NCBI GenBank assembly: GCA_025141675.1
Contig: CP081161.1
Span: 1,896,001 to 1,960,000, forward strand
From: Rhodobacteraceae bacterium S2214
Lineage (GTDB): Bacteria; Pseudomonadota; Alphaproteobacteria; Rhodobacterales; Rhodobacteraceae
Direction: 5' to 3'
Length of the DNA: 64,000 nucleotides
Shown here: one piece after another, positions 28,479 to 36,467 of the stretch
Layout: the number at the start of each line of letters is the position of its first letter
How positions within the stretch are numbered: the first letter of the stretch is position 1
Program-made: the position numbers and the translations under genes
The notes under the pieces: generated by a model
Seen by the model: only the letters and a program-made list of their open reading frames with translations
The model's database searches: none
What the model was told of the DNA's origin: nothing

Positions 28479-28492
28479 TGTTGGCGCTAACA
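28479..28492. promoter_or_regulatory. LacI-family-like operator upstream of gap
   Basis: TGTTGGCGCTAACA, a 14-bp palindrome with one mismatch and a central CG. This is the kind of site used by LacI-family regulators of central carbon metabolism such as CceR in Rhodobacter; the link to CceR is inference. Confidence 0.55.
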
Positions 28493-28664
28493 TTGCGATT
28501 TATGCCGAAAGGTCAACCGCAGATTAGGTTTCGTGATGGCCTGCAGGCCCAAATTCACAGGGCGCGCGGATTTAAGACCTCAGATGACGGCCGTTTGGCT
28601 TACCACATGTGAATGTACCGCTTCTGCCAGATAAGATGGGTATCAGTTTCTGCGGGCAGTCAGC

Positions 28665-28808
28665 TTAACGCCAAAACGCCATGAATTTCACTGCGCCCAC
28701 GATCTTGCGCAGAACAACAGTCATGGCATCCAAATGGAATACAAAATGATCCAGTAGAAAGAAACCGACGATAAAGATCGCAAGCCCGATGGCAATTTGA
28801 TTGGTCAT
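28665..28808 (-). CDS. Small membrane protein (47 aa) between the GAPDH genes
   Basis: A 47-aa frame starting MTNQIAIGLAIFIVGFFLLD, i.e. one membrane helix (~5-24), then HFVFHLDAMTVVLRKIVGAV and an aromatic C-terminus (FMAFWR). GAGGGTAAGG lies 9 bp before the ATG. It is too small for many gene finders. Small proteins of this form next to gap genes in this group are sometimes given GAPDH-like names through proximity; it has no GAPDH feature. Function unknown. Confidence 0.75.
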   Translation of the reverse strand: MTNQIAIGLAIFIVGFFLLDHFVFHLDAMTVVLRKIVGAVKFMAFWR

Positions 28809-28832
28809 GCGTGTGACCTTACCCTCATGATC

Positions 28833-29531
28833 TTAATTTGTGGATAGGGCTTCGATTGCAATCACGGTCGTTGGGGCACCAACACCATTGACGATCCCTG
28901 TTGCGTCACCAGTTCCAGCCGTCAAGCCTTGGATCGGTGATGCTTTGAAACTACCTGTCAAATCACCTGTGACGAACATCGTTGTGGTGTCGCCCGTCAA
29001 TGTGCCGCTGACAGACATCTCGACAGAGTTCTGACGGCTGCCACGGATAGAACCGCGCGAAATCCCAAGATCACCGTTAAGCGTTTCGACCGGTTCAAGG
29101 TTCCCATCTAGCAATACAAACTGGCCGTTTTCTGCCGTCAGCGTGTTTTCCAAGAAATCGACCGAAATAGTAGTTTCGGCGCTTGCCGAATAGTTCACTG
29201 CAGGCACGCCAGACGTGGACGCGACGATAACGCCTTCGAATGTACCCGATCCAGAGGTGGGGACAGCGGTCCATGCGGAATTGCTGCGGCTTCCAATCGA
29301 TGCGTCCTCGAGGATCGCGAGCTGGTCAGCAAGATCGCCAAAGGCCGGATCAAGATTGCTCAGATCATTCCCGCTGTCTGCGACGCTGTCGACTGCAGTG
29401 GGTGTTTGCGAACCGCGCGTATATTCTTCGAATTCAGCACGGGTGACGGATTCACCGTTAATTTCAAAGGTGCTGGTCTCCGAAGAACAAGCGGAAATGG
29501 CAAGAACAGAAAGAATAGCAAAATAGCGCAT
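28833..29531 (-). CDS. Putative lipoprotein, TbpB-like strands
   Basis: A 232-aa lipoprotein: signal MRYFAILSVLAISAC with lipidated Cys15, then CSSETSTFEINGESVTRAEF. The rest is Ser/Thr/Gly-rich short strands (GSGTFEGVIVASTSG, NSVEMSVSGTLTGDTTTMF), similar in style to the lipoprotein at 12108-12755. The start at 29531 is chosen for the clean signal peptide; longer in-frame starts up to 29675 read through the promoter region. Likely outer-membrane; function unknown. Confidence 0.75.
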   Translation of the reverse strand: MRYFAILSVLAISACSSETSTFEINGESVTRAEFEEYTRGSQTPTAVDSVADSGNDLSNLDPAFGDLADQLAILEDASIGSRSNSAWTAVPTSGSGTFEGVIVASTSGVPAVNYSASAETTISVDFLENTLTAENGQFVLLDGNLEPVETLNGDLGISRGSIRGSRQNSVEMSVSGTLTGDTTTMFVTGDLTGSFKASPIQGLTAGTGDATGIVNGVGAPTTVIAIEALSTN

Positions 29532-29617
29532 GGTCACATCCAAAATAATTTGGATGCGCCATTTCATGTAACTACGGCGCATTAATGGCAATTTTTTTGA
29601 AAATGCCGAATTGTGGC

Positions 29618-30619
29618 TTAGTGCATCCGACCCATGGCCGCCGCGACATCGGCCATCCGTGCTGAGAAGCCCCATTCATTATCGTACCACGCCAACACCC
29701 GTACGGTTTTGCCACCGACGACTTTGGTCTGGTCTGGCGCAAAAATGCAGCTTTGTGTGGTGTGGTTAAAGTCGATGCTGACTTTGGCTTCGTCGTCGTA
29801 GGACATGACCATGCCCATGTAGCCACCAGCCGCTTCAGCCATAATCGCGTTAACGTCTTCGACGCTGACGGATTTGCCCGCTTCAAACGTCAGATCAACC
29901 GCCGAGACGTTCGGGGTAGGGACCCGCATGGCCGTGCCGTCGAGTTTGCCTTCCAGTTCCGGCAAGACTTCGCTCAGCGCTTTGGCGGCACCCGTGGATG
30001 TGGGGATCATCGCCATGGCTGCGGCACGGGCGCGGTATAGATCAGAATGACGGCGGTCCAGTGTTGGCTGATCGCCTGTGTAGCTGTGGATCGTGGTCAT
30101 GATACCGCGTTCGATCCCGATTTCGTCGTTCAGTACCTTGGCAAGCGGGGCAAGGCAGTTCGTGGTGCAAGATCCGTTCGATACCATGCGGTCATTGGCA
30201 AGCAATTGGCGGTGGTTCACACCGTAGACCACGGTGCGTTCGACGTTTTTGGCAGGGGCAGAAATCAGGACCTTCTTTGCGCCTTGACGCAAATGAACGT
30301 CTGCCTTCTGTCCGTCGTTGAATTTGCCGGTGCATTCCAGAACGACATCGCAGCCGGACCAATCAAGGGTTTCCGGATCGTAGGACGACATCACATCAAT
30401 AGGGCCGCGACCCAGATCAATTGTTTGATCTTTGACTTTGACTGGGCTGCCAAAACGGCCATGCACACTGTCGTATTTCAGAAGGTGGGCGTTTGTCTCA
30501 ATCGGGCCAGTCGCGTTGATGCGGACGACCTGAACGTCGTTGCGTGCGGCCTCTGTGATGTGTGCCAAAGTGCAGCGCCCGATGCGCCCAAATCCGTTGA
30601 TACCAATCGTGACAGTCAT
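29618..30619 (-). CDS. Second glyceraldehyde-3-phosphate dehydrogenase, cofactor site altered
   Basis: A 333-aa GAPDH paralogue with intact catalysis (Cys in SNGSCTTNCL, His in IHSYTGDQ) and [10 protein letters not shown]. Two NAD-selectivity positions differ from the classical enzyme: the Asp of INDL is Ala-Thr (INATGP), and the pair at 187-188 before [10 protein letters not shown] is Arg-Arg, where the neighbouring paralogue has Thr-Met. This argues for NADP(H) use or dual specificity, as in GapB/chloroplast enzymes, so an anabolic role is likely. The start at 30619 has a GGAAAGG ribosome-binding site. Strong repeat clusters lie 80-150 bp upstream. Confidence 0.93.
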   Translation of the reverse strand: MTVTIGINGFGRIGRCTLAHITEAARNDVQVVRINATGPIETNAHLLKYDSVHGRFGSPVKVKDQTIDLGRGPIDVMSSYDPETLDWSGCDVVLECTGKFNDGQKADVHLRQGAKKVLISAPAKNVERTVVYGVNHRQLLANDRMVSNGSCTTNCLAPLAKVLNDEIGIERGIMTTIHSYTGDQPTLDRRHSDLYRARAAAMAMIPTSTGAAKALSEVLPELEGKLDGTAMRVPTPNVSAVDLTFEAGKSVSVEDVNAIMAEAAGGYMGMVMSYDDEAKVSIDFNHTTQSCIFAPDQTKVVGGKTVRVLAWYDNEWGFSARMADVAAAMGRMH

Positions 30620-30701
30620 GACCCAAACCTTTCCAAAAGTTGGGTCTGCTATAACTTGTATGCAGATGTTCACAAAGATCAAAGTCGTGATAAATCAGTA
30701 T

Positions 30702-30768
30702 GTTAACGGTAACGGTTGGCGCTATCATTGGCCATGTAGGGACGTTAACGCTAACGGATTGCGCTATC
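30702..30768. promoter_or_regulatory. Two direct repeats carrying four LacI-like palindromes upstream of the second GAPDH gene
   Basis: A 25-bp unit at 30702-30726 recurs at 30744-30768 with 22 of 25 positions identical, spaced 42 bp (about four helical turns). Each unit holds two palindrome-like sites with central CG: GTTAACGGTAAC and GTTGGCGCTATC in the first, GTTAACGCTAAC and ATTGCGCTATC in the second. This suggests cooperative binding of a dimeric or tetrameric LacI-type repressor/activator. Confidence 0.7.
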
Positions 30769-30801
30769 GTAACGCGGTGCGCCGCGAATCGTGCGAGTTG
30801 G

Positions 30802-31407
30802 TTAAACGCCGCTGCGTTGGGTCAGGGTCGCAACCGTATACCGTTGGCGGACCTGATTTTCGTTGCGGGGCACAAAGCCCGGATCTCGGATCACACAGCC
30901 AAGGCCGCAGACCTGAGACGTATCGCGATTGGCGTTTGAGACCCGCCAAACTCGGCCACCCGGTGTCGATACGTAGCCATCGACGCCAAGTTGGAAGTCG
31001 GACAACAGATCAGTCGTTGACGGCACTTCGTTATCGTACTGCGGCCCATAAGCGCCGTGCGTGTGGTAGGATGCGACGATGTTATCACGCCGTTGTGGCA
31101 CCGGCATGTTGCAGCTCGCAAAGCTGCCACGCCGTGGTGCAGTCGCCTGCAATTGACCTGCGCTATCACGGAAGAAAAAGCCGCAGAATTCGCGACGTTC
31201 TCGGATTGATTGAGTCTGGATGCTGTTCAGGAAGGACCGCGCAAAATTATCAATGCTAGCCTGTTCTGCAGGCGGTGGCGCAAAAGACGTTGGTTGCGGC
31301 TGAATCGCTTTGGGGATGATAGCTGGTCGTTTGCTGATCGTTTCGACAGGGGCCGCACATGCACTGACGGTCACAAGTGCAAGAAGCGCGATTGTCAGAC
31401 GATGCAT
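30802..31407 (-). CDS. DUF4329 lipoprotein with JAB/MPN-like motif
   Basis: A 201-aa lipoprotein: signal with lipobox VSAC (Cys17), a Pro-rich linker (PKAIQPQPTSFAPPPAEQ), and a DUF4329 domain (~55-175). The core reads REFCGFFFRD, then ASYHTHGAYGP, then EVPSTTDLLSD and GYVSTPGGRVWR. His-x-His followed by Ser-x-x-Asp resembles the JAMM metalloprotease/deubiquitinase site, as noted for this fold. C-terminal Cys in CGLGCVIRDPG may pair. DUF4329 is often found as a toxin-like domain; here it is a stand-alone lipoprotein. Function unknown. Confidence 0.8.
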   Translation of the reverse strand: MHRLTIALLALVTVSACAAPVETISKRPAIIPKAIQPQPTSFAPPPAEQASIDNFARSFLNSIQTQSIRERREFCGFFFRDSAGQLQATAPRRGSFASCNMPVPQRRDNIVASYHTHGAYGPQYDNEVPSTTDLLSDFQLGVDGYVSTPGGRVWRVSNANRDTSQVCGLGCVIRDPGFVPRNENQVRQRYTVATLTQRSGV

Positions 31408-31432
31408 AAAGTGACCTTAACTATCTGTGGGG

Positions 31433-31463
31433 ACAGACGGGCAGGGATGTCCTGCCCGTCTGT
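31433..31463 (-). terminator. Perfect 13-bp hairpin between the transketolase and DUF4329 genes
   Basis: Arms ACAGACGGGCAGG and its exact complement with a 5-base loop, 11 bp after the tkt stop on the minus strand. There is no T-run on the minus strand side, so it may be a Rho-assisted or stabilising structure. Confidence 0.65.
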
Positions 31464-31473
31464 ATATAAAGAT

Positions 31474-33489
31474 TTAAAGCAGGTCTTTGACCGCTTTGGC
31501 GACATCCGCTGCCGTGATGCCGAACTTTTCGAACAAAGTTTCCGCAGGTGCAGAGGCTCCGAAGCCAGTCATACCAACAAATGCGGCTTTCTTGTGGTTG
31601 CCGCGTTCGCCAAGCAACCATTGATCCCAGCCTTGCTGCACGCCAGCCTCAACCGCGACCCGAACCGGACCCGCTGGTAGTACGCGCTTGCGGTAGCTTT
31701 CGTCTTGCTGCGCGAACAGTTCCATACACGGCATGGACACAACGCGTGCGCCGATACCTTCAGCTTCGAGCAGGTCTTTTGCGGCCAATGCCACTTCGAC
31801 TTCAGACCCGGACGCCATGATGATAGCTTTACGCTTGTTCTCAGCCTCTGCCAGAACGTAGCCGCCTTGCGCAGACAGGTTCTTTGTCTTGTGCGAAGTA
31901 CGGACTGTCGGCAGGTTCTGACGGGACAGGCACAGAACGTGTGGTGTGCTTTGTGATGTCAGCGCCATTTCCCACGCTTCAGCCGTTTCCACCGTATCCG
32001 CAGGACGGAAAACGTTGGTGTTCGGCGTCGCACGCATCATAGCGAGGTGTTCAACCGGCTGGTGGGTAGGGCCATCTTCGCCCAGACCAATTGAATCGTG
32101 TGTCATGACGTATGTCACAGGCACGCCCATCAGGGCGGACAGACGCATGGACCCACGCGCGTAGTCGGTGAAGCACATGAATGTGCCGCCGTATGGTTTT
32201 GCGCCACCGTGCAGCGCCATGCCGTTCATCGCAGCCGCCATGCCGTGTTCACGCACACCGTAGTAAACGTAACGGCCTTTGCGATCAGTCGGGTGGAAAA
32301 CGCCCATGTCGGCTGTTTTGGTGTTGTTAGACCCTGTCAGGTCAGCAGAACCACCAATGGTTTCCGGCATGATCGCGTTGATCACTTCCAATGTCTTCTC
32401 AGACGACTTCCGCGTTGCCATCTTTGGCGCACCTTCTGTCGTTTGCTTTTTGAAGGCACGGATCACCGCGGACAGCTTGGCTGGCGCTTCACCAGCGTAC
32501 TGGCGTTTGAATTCCGCCTGCTTTGTGCCGGACAGTTTGTCGAAGCGGACTTGCCAGTCGGTGTGCGCCGCTTGACCGCGTGTCGCCATGTCTTCCCAGC
32601 CTTTTTTGATGTCCGCAGGGACTTCAAACGGGCCGGTTGTCCAACCATATGCGGCTTTCGCGTCAGCCATCTGCTGCGCGTCAGTCAAAGCGCCGTGGCC
32701 TTTGGATGTATCTTGTGCGGCGTGACCCAGCGCGATGTGGGTTTTGCAGGCGATCATGGACGGGCGCGGATCTTTCTTCGCTTCGATAATCGCAGCATCA
32801 ATCGCCTTTGGATCATGACCGTCAATTTCCAGCACATGCCAACCTGACGCCGCAAAACGCTGTGGCTGGTTGGTTTTGTCTGCAATATCAACAGTGCCAT
32901 CGATGGTGATGTTGTTATTGTCCCAGAACACGATCAGGTGGGAAAGTTCTTGCATACCGGCAAGAGACAGCGCTTCCTGAGATACGCCTTCCATCAGGCA
33001 ACCATCGCCCGCAATCACGTAAGTGAAGTGGTTGACGATGTTCTTGCCCCACGTGGCACGCTGGATTTCTTCGGCGATTGCGAAACCGACGGAATTGGCG
33101 ATGCCCTGACCCAATGGACCTGTTGTGGTCTCAATGCCGCGTGCATGGCCGTATTCAGGGTGGCCAGCAGTCTTTGCGCCCCACTGACGGAAATCCTTGA
33201 TTTCCTGAAGCGTGATGTCTTCGTAGCCAGTCAGGTACATCAGCGAATACAGCAACATGGATCCGTGACCCGCAGACAGGATAAACCGGTCACGGTCCGC
33301 CCAGTCAGGTGCTTTGGGGTCAAAGTTCAGGTGGTTTTGGTACAAAACCGTTGCAACATCAGCCATGCCAATCGGCATGCCAGAGTGGCCAGAGTTCGCG
33401 GCGGCAACTGCATCGAGTGTCAGCGCGCGAATGGCGGCTGCTTTCATCCAGTGGTCAGGGTTTGCTTCACGCAGGGCTGCAATATCCAA
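31474..33489 (-). CDS. tkt: Transketolase
   Basis: A 671-aa thiamine diphosphate enzyme of the pentose phosphate/Calvin pathways. The TPP-binding motif [13 protein letters not shown], the catalytic Glu block [16 protein letters not shown], the His-rich SGHSGMPIG at the N-terminus and LPTVRTSHK near the C-terminal domain are all present. It is near the two GAPDH genes, so several central carbon genes are grouped, but no Calvin-cycle signature genes (cbb) are seen. A hairpin follows the stop. Confidence 0.97.
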   Translation of the reverse strand: MDIAALREANPDHWMKAAAIRALTLDAVAAANSGHSGMPIGMADVATVLYQNHLNFDPKAPDWADRDRFILSAGHGSMLLYSLMYLTGYEDITLQEIKDFRQWGAKTAGHPEYGHARGIETTTGPLGQGIANSVGFAIAEEIQRATWGKNIVNHFTYVIAGDGCLMEGVSQEALSLAGMQELSHLIVFWDNNNITIDGTVDIADKTNQPQRFAASGWHVLEIDGHDPKAIDAAIIEAKKDPRPSMIACKTHIALGHAAQDTSKGHGALTDAQQMADAKAAYGWTTGPFEVPADIKKGWEDMATRGQAAHTDWQVRFDKLSGTKQAEFKRQYAGEAPAKLSAVIRAFKKQTTEGAPKMATRKSSEKTLEVINAIMPETIGGSADLTGSNNTKTADMGVFHPTDRKGRYVYYGVREHGMAAAMNGMALHGGAKPYGGTFMCFTDYARGSMRLSALMGVPVTYVMTHDSIGLGEDGPTHQPVEHLAMMRATPNTNVFRPADTVETAEAWEMALTSQSTPHVLCLSRQNLPTVRTSHKTKNLSAQGGYVLAEAENKRKAIIMASGSEVEVALAAKDLLEAEGIGARVVSMPCMELFAQQDESYRKRVLPAGPVRVAVEAGVQQGWDQWLLGERGNHKKAAFVGMTGFGASAPAETLFEKFGITAADVAKAVKDLL

Positions 33490-33686
33490 GGGAAAGGTCC
33501 TATCGGGCTAAATTTGGCGTTGGAGGTGTCATATCAGGGCGGTGCCTAAGATCAAGCACGCAACATAAGTGTTTGGCATGGTTGGACTACGTCATCATGT
33601 TGCGCATTTGCGGGTGCGCTGTTGTTGGCTTAGGCTTTGCTTAATGTTCCGCGATTCGCGGGTTTGATGGTACGAGAGGACGACGC

Positions 33687-34166
33687 ATGACAGACGTCAC
33701 GCAGTTAGAGCAGCGGATTTCCGTCGCAATGGACCGGATTGAACGCGGTTTAGGGGCGATGGCCGAACAGGCACCGGCGGATGACGCACCCGGCGCAGAC
33801 GCAGGCGCGCTTGAAACCCAATTGGAAGAAGAACGCTTCGCCAACGCCCAGCTCGAAGAGCGGGTGAAAGCGCTGAAAGACCGTCAAGATACGAAGATCA
33901 AAGAACTTGAAACGCGAGTTTCCGCTCAGCGTGACCAGATGGCTGCATTGGATACGGAACTGCAACGTCTGCGGGCTTCCAGCGCGGATATGCGCGAAGT
34001 GAACGCACAGTTGCGTGCCGCCGCTAGCGAAGGCGTCGCCGAACCAGAATTGATCAATCGTGCAATGATGGCCGAAGTCGAAGCGCTATCAGCGCAGCGC
34101 GCGTCGGAATCAGCCGAAGTTGATGCGATCCTGAAAGAACTCAAACCCCTGATCGAGGAGGCCTGA
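33687..34166 (+). CDS. Coiled-coil protein upstream of zapA (ZauP-type)
   Basis: A 159-aa soluble protein, almost entirely coiled-coil from ~45 to 110 (ETQLEEERFANAQLEERVKA, then KELETRVSAQRDQMAALDTE). There is no signal peptide or membrane segment. It ends one base before the zapA start, a fixed arrangement in alphaproteobacteria where ZauP (ZapA upstream protein, named in Caulobacter) works with ZapA to focus the Z-ring. The assignment rests on position and coiled-coil character; the sequence itself is too low in complexity for a motif call. Confidence 0.75.
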   Translation: MTDVTQLEQRISVAMDRIERGLGAMAEQAPADDAPGADAGALETQLEEERFANAQLEERVKALKDRQDTKIKELETRVSAQRDQMAALDTELQRLRASSADMREVNAQLRAAASEGVAEPELINRAMMAEVEALSAQRASESAEVDAILKELKPLIEEA

Positions 34167-34167
34167 T

Positions 34168-34557
34168 ATGCCACATGTCGAGATTGCCATTGGTGGGCGG
34201 ACGTTTGAAGTGGCTTGTCAGGAAGGCGAAGAACATTTCTTGCAGTCGGCCGCAGCAATGCTGAACGAAGAAGCATCCCACATGTCCGCGCAAATCGGTC
34301 GGATGCCGGAAGCAAAGATGCTGCTGATGTCGGGCCTGATGTTGGCGGACAAAACCGCAGGACTGGAAGAAAAGGTCAAAGAAGCGGAAACGCGAATGGC
34401 GCAGCTGCAAGCGCGGATTGATACGCTGGAAGGCCGGCCCACACAGACCGAACGTGTCGAAGTGCCCGTGATCCCAGCCGAAGTCAGTGACGCAATGGCG
34501 CAGATCGCGGCACGGGCAGAAGCATTGGCTGCAGAGGTCGAACGGCGCGCGGGTTAA
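34168..34557 (+). CDS. zapA: Cell division protein ZapA
   Basis: A 129-aa ZapA: N-terminal globular part (PHVEIAIGGRTFEVACQEGE with LQSAAAMLNEEA) and C-terminal coiled-coil (EEKVKEAETRMAQLQARIDTLE). ZapA crosslinks FtsZ filaments at midcell. It starts directly after the ZauP-type gene. The stop overlaps the stop of the convergent gene at 34554. No 6S RNA or 5-formyl-THF cyclo-ligase follows, unlike the common zapA neighbourhood in other proteobacteria. Confidence 0.93.
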   Translation: MPHVEIAIGGRTFEVACQEGEEHFLQSAAAMLNEEASHMSAQIGRMPEAKMLLMSGLMLADKTAGLEEKVKEAETRMAQLQARIDTLEGRPTQTERVEVPVIPAEVSDAMAQIAARAEALAAEVERRAG

Positions 34558-35234
34558 TCTGGCTTCGTCAGTAAGCTGCGCATCGCAATGCCAGCATCCA
34601 CCATCGCACGCAGGTGGCCGGGCTGACCGGGTGCCGTTTCCGCACGTACTGACAATACATCACCGTCTAAAACAACGGATGTTTGCGCACTGCGGGGCAG
34701 GGCGTCGCGCAATGTCGCAAGCGGTTTGGACGTGTAGATGTCTTGCGCGACGGCCACACTGGCGTCGTTGGTTAGCAAGATACCTTGCGCTTCACCGATG
34801 GTTGTTCTGTCCAATTCAACGCCTTCGGGCAGATCGCCCAGACGTTTTAAGGCTTGGGTCATGGTACCCTTCACCATTGACGCACCCATACCGTCTGGCG
34901 TTTTTTTCATGATATCAGCGACATGGGGCGCAAGTGGTGGGGCTACGACAACGGCGCCGCTTTGGGTCACGGTATCACGCCAGTTGATCACGGCATCGCC
35001 GCTGCGTTTGCGGCCGTAAGTGACATGCAGCGCCCAATTTTCCTTCGGATCGGACAACATGATCTGAGCACCTTTCCCGATGCTGGCAGGCAATTCTTGC
35101 TGCGCCCAGCCTTGTTCCGCGACAATTGCGTCAAGCGTTGAGCTGCTTTTGCGCCGCGTCAGAAGCCAACGCAAAAAGAAAAGCTGCCCAATAAGGACCG
35201 CAATGACAACGAAAAGAAACTGGGGGCTGTTCAT
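34554..35234 (-). CDS. Membrane-anchored hypothetical protein
   Basis: A 226-aa protein with one N-terminal helix (FLFVVIAVLIGQLFFLRWLL, residues 7-26) followed by RRK and a soluble domain on the cytoplasmic side by the positive-inside rule. The soluble part has no recognised motif; recurring segments are NWALHVTYGRK, AVVVAPPLAPHV and GILLTNDASVAVAQDI. The gene converges on zapA with overlapping stops. Function unknown. Confidence 0.75.
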   Translation of the reverse strand: MNSPQFLFVVIAVLIGQLFFLRWLLTRRKSSSTLDAIVAEQGWAQQELPASIGKGAQIMLSDPKENWALHVTYGRKRSGDAVINWRDTVTQSGAVVVAPPLAPHVADIMKKTPDGMGASMVKGTMTQALKRLGDLPEGVELDRTTIGEAQGILLTNDASVAVAQDIYTSKPLATLRDALPRSAQTSVVLDGDVLSVRAETAPGQPGHLRAMVDAGIAMRSLLTKPD

Positions 35235-35313
35235 GGGAATATGTCTCGTGGAAATCTGGGGCTAAATGCGTTCAGTTTACGCATCACCTAACACATGTCA
35301 CGACCGCAAATAC

Positions 35314-35346
35314 AAAAAGCCGCACCTCGGGAGGCACGGCTTTCCG
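35314..35346 (-). terminator. Terminator of the grxD operon
   Basis: Stem AAAGCCG..CCTC / GAGG..CGGCTTT with one internal mismatch pair, 20 bp after the grxD stop. T-rich on the minus strand (TTTTTGTATTT). Confidence 0.85.
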
Positions 35347-35365
35347 TTTGGTTCTTTAACGGTGT

Positions 35366-35725
35366 TTAGGCGTTTGCTTCGCGAATTTTATCTGCAGCGT
35401 CCTTGTCGAAGGTCACAGCGTTTTCAGCAAACAACGTGTCCAATTCACCTGAAAGGGTCATCTCGGTGACGATATCACAGCCGCCAACGAATTCACCTTT
35501 GACGTAAAGCTGTGGAACAGTCGGCCATTCGGAATAATCTTTGATGCCCTGACGCATGTCTTCATCGGCGAGCACGTTCACATCGGCAAAATCAACGCCC
35601 ATAAAGTTCAGAACACCAGCAACGCGGGACGAAAACCCGCATTGGGGCATGGATTTTGTGCCCTTCATGAATAGGACAACGTCGTTGGATGTGACGGTTT
35701 CTTTAATTTGGTCTGCGATTGTCAT
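35366..35725 (-). CDS. grxD: Monothiol glutaredoxin, Grx4 type
   Basis: A 119-aa monothiol glutaredoxin with active site CGFS (MPQCGFSSRV) and the glutathione-binding TVPQLYVKGEFVGGCD segment. Such proteins carry [2Fe-2S] clusters, alone or in heterodimers with BolA. A bolA gene lies 400 bp upstream on the same strand with one gene between, so Grx4-BolA function in iron-sulfur or iron homeostasis is likely. Confidence 0.97.
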   Translation of the reverse strand: MTIADQIKETVTSNDVVLFMKGTKSMPQCGFSSRVAGVLNFMGVDFADVNVLADEDMRQGIKDYSEWPTVPQLYVKGEFVGGCDIVTEMTLSGELDTLFAENAVTFDKDAADKIREANA

Positions 35726-35779
35726 GTGCCGTCTCTTTCGTTGAGTGCGTTATTCTATCGACGCCTTGCGCCCGTGAGT

Positions 35780-36133
35780 TTAAATGTCGCGCCCATATTT
35801 GTCGCGGTTGTGCCCAAATTTTTTACGCATGGCTTTGACGCCAAATCTGCCCACTACCGAGTTAAGGCTGGCATTTGGATTTGGTTGCCGTCCTCCAACC
35901 GCATTTCTCGATCCGCCCGTCATGGCTCCAAGAGCTGAATTTTTGGCCTGAGCTTCTTTGACAACATCCATGTCGATTGCTTCCATGCCCAACTCTGGTT
36001 TTGGTTCATCAGGAAGAATCGCTCCCGGTTGGTTTCCAGACAAAGGTCTATATTTCCTTGGACGCGATCCAAGTACATAGGCCAATCCAGCGCCTCCTAA
36101 GATAATCAAAAGAAACCAGAGCTTCCAAGTCAT
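35780..36133 (-). CDS. Single-pass membrane protein between bolA and grxD
   Basis: A 117-aa protein with an N-terminal helix (WKLWFLLIILGGAGLAYVLG, ~3-22), an adjacent basic stretch (SRPRKYR), then a Pro/Gly/Asn-rich linker and a basic C-terminal tail (GRFGVKAMRKKFGHNRDKYG). There are no cysteines, so it cannot bind a cluster itself. It overlaps bolA (ATGA at 36130-36133) and precedes grxD by 54 bp; operon position suggests a link with Grx4-BolA, which is not established. I do not recognise the family. Confidence 0.7.
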   Translation of the reverse strand: MTWKLWFLLIILGGAGLAYVLGSRPRKYRPLSGNQPGAILPDEPKPELGMEAIDMDVVKEAQAKNSALGAMTGGSRNAVGGRQPNPNASLNSVVGRFGVKAMRKKFGHNRDKYGRDI

Positions 36134-36363
36134 GCAGGGGCTTTCGTGGTCAACGCAAGTGCGTGGAGTTCGCCGTTGCTGCCGTCCATTTTGCCTTTAA
36201 GCGCTGCGTAAACGGCCCGTTGTTGTTGCACACGGTTTTTGCCACGAAAACTTTCGTCGATGACTTCGGCCGCGAAATGCGCCCCGTCGTCGCCTTGCAC
36301 CGTGATTTTGGCTTCAGGAAAGCTGTCGCGGATCAGGGTTTCGATGTCGTGGGCGGTGATCAT
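36130..36363 (-). CDS. bolA: BolA family protein
   Basis: A 77-aa BolA-like protein (class II KH-like fold) with VIDESFRGKNRVQQQRAVYAALKGK and the conserved C-terminal His of LHALALTTKAP. It pairs with Grx4 in many bacteria. It lies between purL and the anchored protein gene, with 104 bp to purL. Confidence 0.93.
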   Translation of the reverse strand: MITAHDIETLIRDSFPEAKITVQGDDGAHFAAEVIDESFRGKNRVQQQRAVYAALKGKMDGSNGELHALALTTKAPA

Positions 36364-36467
36364 GGTGCGTCCTTTTGGGCTGTTGTGCCTAACGTATGAA
36401 GTGTTCCGCCGGTCGGCAAGGGCAGGTGCCTCCGGCGGGGATATTTATGACCAAAAGAAACGGGGCG

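Noticed and set aside
30540-31259. 239-codon plus-strand frame over the GAPDH promoter repeats
   Set aside because: Runs through the regulatory repeats and opposite the DUF4329 gene; no signal for translation.
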